Positions 3,862-5,621 of a stretch of 5,621 nt of DNA are shown piece by piece. Every line of letters begins with the position of its first letter. Within the stretch, counting starts at the first letter, position 1. The notes beneath the pieces were generated by a model, which was not told the DNA's origin, made no database searches, and saw nothing but the letters and a program-made list of their open reading frames with translations. Where the stretch lies: assembly GCA_026994125.1 (NCBI GenBank), contig JALWRJ010000268.1:1-5621 (forward strand), written 5' to 3'. The position numbers were made by a program, and so were the translations under genes. This DNA comes from Cyclobacteriaceae bacterium (GTDB lineage Bacteria > Bacteroidota > Bacteroidia > Cytophagales > Cyclobacteriaceae).

Positions 3862-5621
3862 TTAATTCAATAGTTCATCAAAGGTTAACGATACATAATA
3901 AATAGCGCCTAAGGTAGGGCCTCCATAGTTTAGCACATAGCGTGTATTTAGTATGTTCGATCCACCAATTTTTAGGATAGAACGCATACCACTTAGCTTA
4001 TAACTAAGCTGGGCATCCAGGTTGCCTACGGCTGGTACCTCGCCCCGGCCAAACGATGACTCCCATCTAAAGGCAGTTTGCCAGCGGTAGGCTACATTAA
4101 AGCCAAGTTTATCCGTTACTTTTCGGTTGCTGAACGAAACATTTATTTTATGCTCAGGGGTATTGAAATCGTTTAAGAAGTTAGCATCCAGTTCTGAAAT
4201 TAACTTATTCCAGTTATAATTGGCGCCAAGGGTGTAGCCCCTGCCTAAACTGTAATCGGCACTAATAGCCGCACCTGCACCTACCACTTGTTTATTAAAG
4301 TTGGTGTAGGTTTGGAAAGTGTTTTCTTTTCCTTGCTCTGTAATGGGTGTTAACAGCGTTTGTGCATTTCGAATATTCGCTTCTGTTTTGGGGTGGATGC
4401 CCCAATAATCGGGGCTTGCAGGATCGGTAGATACCCCTTCAATATCTATAATACCGGCAGCTTTACGCATTTGTACCTGGGTTATAAAATTATTGTAAAT
4501 GTTGTAGTACCCTACCAAATCGAGCATTAAGCGGTTATCGATAAGCGCTTTGTAGCCTACTTCAAACGAGGAAATTTGCTCGGGTTTTACTTCGGGCACA
4601 TCGGCTTCGTTGTAAGGTACCAGCAGGCTTAAATACTCGGGGTTTCCTAGTTGCGATCCATCGCCATTAGCTTCGTTGGCAAATTTTTCAACAAAAGCAT
4701 TTACCGAAGCCATGGTATAGGCATTGGTGAAAATATCGTGTTTATCTCTATAATATTTTAGTCCACCCAGTAACCTGGCCGAAACCACATTGAGGTCGAT
4801 ATGCTGCCCCTGGGTAGTTGGGTTTCTAAAGCCTGTTTGATACGACATTCTGATATTATGATCAGGTGCTACTTTAATTACAGCAGATAGGCGTGGATTT
4901 AATTGGCTGTTAAAGTTTTCGTTTTTATCGTAACGAATCGAAGCGGTTAGGCGTAATTTTTCGTTTATGAGCGCTTTAGAACCTTGTACAAACCCTCCAT
5001 ATTCCGAAATGGTAATGGGGTTTTCGGGCGAATCGGGGAAAATAGTTCCGTTCGAACGTAAATCGTACAATTGATAGGTGGCTCCCACCATCAAATCCAT
5101 AAAGGTAATTTCTTTTCTAAAATTATACTGCCCCTCAAAATGGTAAAGCGCACTGTTGTCTGCAAATTTTGAACCACTGGGAATTACATCGCTGGTTGCT
5201 TTATCCAAGGCATCGTTAAATGCCTGGGTTCCGGGTTCCAATCTTCCTAAATCGGCTGCCTGGCGGGCAATTATATGTGATTGTTCTTCATTTTGTGTTA
5301 ATCTGGCTTGCAGGTAGGCTATTCCGTAGGTACCAAACCACTCGCTGTTATCTTTCCATTGGTCGTTAATGAGCACACCGGTTAAATCTGCAATGTAGGA
5401 TTGGCCGGAATTTTCCTGGGTGGTATAAGCTCGTAAAAAGAAATCGCTGCCTCGCAGTTCTAATTTATGCGATTGAATATTAAAGTTTTTGAGGCTATAG
5501 CGTTGAGCCCCGGTATAAATAGATGTTCCCCCTCCATAATTATAGGTGTACGAAAGCTCAACTTTATCGGTTAGGCGGTAAAATAAGCCACCCCCTATCT
5601 CTAAAAATGTTAAGATAGGGG
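3862..5621 (-). CDS. TonB-dependent outer-membrane receptor, beta-barrel part (N-terminus outside window)
   Basis: The frame stays open to the window edge. A GTG at 5376 looks like a start only because of the codon; 81 further codons upstream read as continuous barrel (ELSYTYNYGGGTSIY, HKLELRGSDFFLRAYTTQENSGQSY), so about 585 residues are visible and the plug domain is missing. Typical barrel features are LRLTASIRYDKNENF, NPRLSAVIKVAPDHNIRMSYQTGFRNPT, EQISSFEVGYKALIDNRLMLDLVGYYNIYNNFI, and the C-terminal LKIGGSNILNTRYVLNYGGPTLGAIYYVSLTF. Such receptors use TonB-ExbBD energy to import large ligands (siderophores, glycans, vitamins). After the last aromatic strand there are five extra residues, DELLN. 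No SusD-like gene follows, so it is not an ordinary SusCD pair; instead an SGNH lipoprotein comes 7 bases later. Ligand unknown. Confidence 0.93.
   Translation of the reverse strand, partial: PILTFLEIGGGLFYRLTDKVELSYTYNYGGGTSIYTGAQRYSLKNFNIQSHKLELRGSDFFLRAYTTQENSGQSYIADLTGVLINDQWKDNSEWFGTYGIAYLQARLTQNEEQSHIIARQAADLGRLEPGTQAFNDALDKATSDVIPSGSKFADNSALYHFEGQYNFRKEITFMDLMVGATYQLYDLRSNGTIFPDSPENPITISEYGGFVQGSKALINEKLRLTASIRYDKNENFNSQLNPRLSAVIKVAPDHNIRMSYQTGFRNPTTQGQHIDLNVVSARLLGGLKYYRDKHDIFTNAYTMASVNAFVEKFANEANGDGSQLGNPEYLSLLVPYNEADVPEVKPEQISSFEVGYKALIDNRLMLDLVGYYNIYNNFITQVQMRKAAGIIDIEGVSTDPASPDYWGIHPKTEANIRNAQTLLTPITEQGKENTFQTYTNFNKQVVGAGAAISADYSLGRGYTLGANYNWNKLISELDANFLNDFNTPEHKINVSFSNRKVTDKLGFNVAYRWQTAFRWESSFGRGEVPAVGNLDAQLSYKLSGMRSILKIGGSNILNTRYVLNYGGPTLGAIYYVSLTFDELLN
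5592..5621. repeat. Inverted repeat at the window edge, inside the receptor gene
   Basis: CCCCTATCT (5592-5600) and AGATAGGGG (5613-5621) are perfect 9-base complements with a 12-base loop; TAA/TTA inside can extend it past a one-base bulge. It lies in coding sequence for ILTFLEIGG and reaches the last base of the window, so its full length cannot be judged. Confidence 0.6.

Noticed and set aside
5374..5376. GTG at 5376 as the start of the receptor gene
   Set aside because: The frame continues for 81 codons to the window edge with clear barrel-type sequence, and a start here would leave no signal peptide or plug.

Overview
The window looks like chromosomal DNA of a Bacteroidota species, probably a free-living member of the Cytophagales/Chitinophagales/Sphingobacteriales type; I cannot place it more precisely. 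The pointers are moderate-to-low GC, starts without recognisable Shine-Dalgarno sequences, two outer-surface type lipoproteins with an S-C lipobox, a TonB-dependent receptor, and a REP-associated tyrosine transposase of a type familiar from this phylum.

Left part, + strand (1-1600): the window opens inside ung (family 1 uracil-DNA glycosylase), which ends at 649. It is followed by a REP/BIME-like cassette around a 175-residue HUH/Y1 transposase (RAYT, 910-1437). Upstream of the transposase there are three identical 56-bp tandem units plus a diverged partial fourth, each carrying a GTTGGTG/CACCAAC hairpin with a four-T loop. Downstream there are two perfect copies of the same hairpin and one half copy, all with an A loop, so they are in the opposite orientation. 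A 28-bp perfect inverted repeat (673-700 / 1506-1533) delimits the cassette. The last 28 bases of ung plus 15 bases beyond it (622-664) are present again, 41 of 43 identical, after the transposase (1471-1513). Both differences are synonymous in the ung frame. This duplication is the most unusual thing in the window. A strong bidirectional terminator (1562-1600) separates this part from the rest.

Right part, - strand (5621 to 1621): three genes in one direction. A TonB-dependent outer-membrane receptor (N-terminus outside the window) is followed after 7 bases by an SGNH/GDSL-type lipoprotein hydrolase. After a 98-base gap comes a small lipocalin-like lipoprotein of unknown function, then the shared terminator. 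The receptor and hydrolase are very probably co-transcribed; they may import and process an ester-containing or acylated substrate, but nothing in the sequence identifies it.

No tRNA, rRNA, CRISPR array or riboswitch was seen. The candidate for an under-described system is the RAYT/REP cassette that has duplicated the 3' end of ung.
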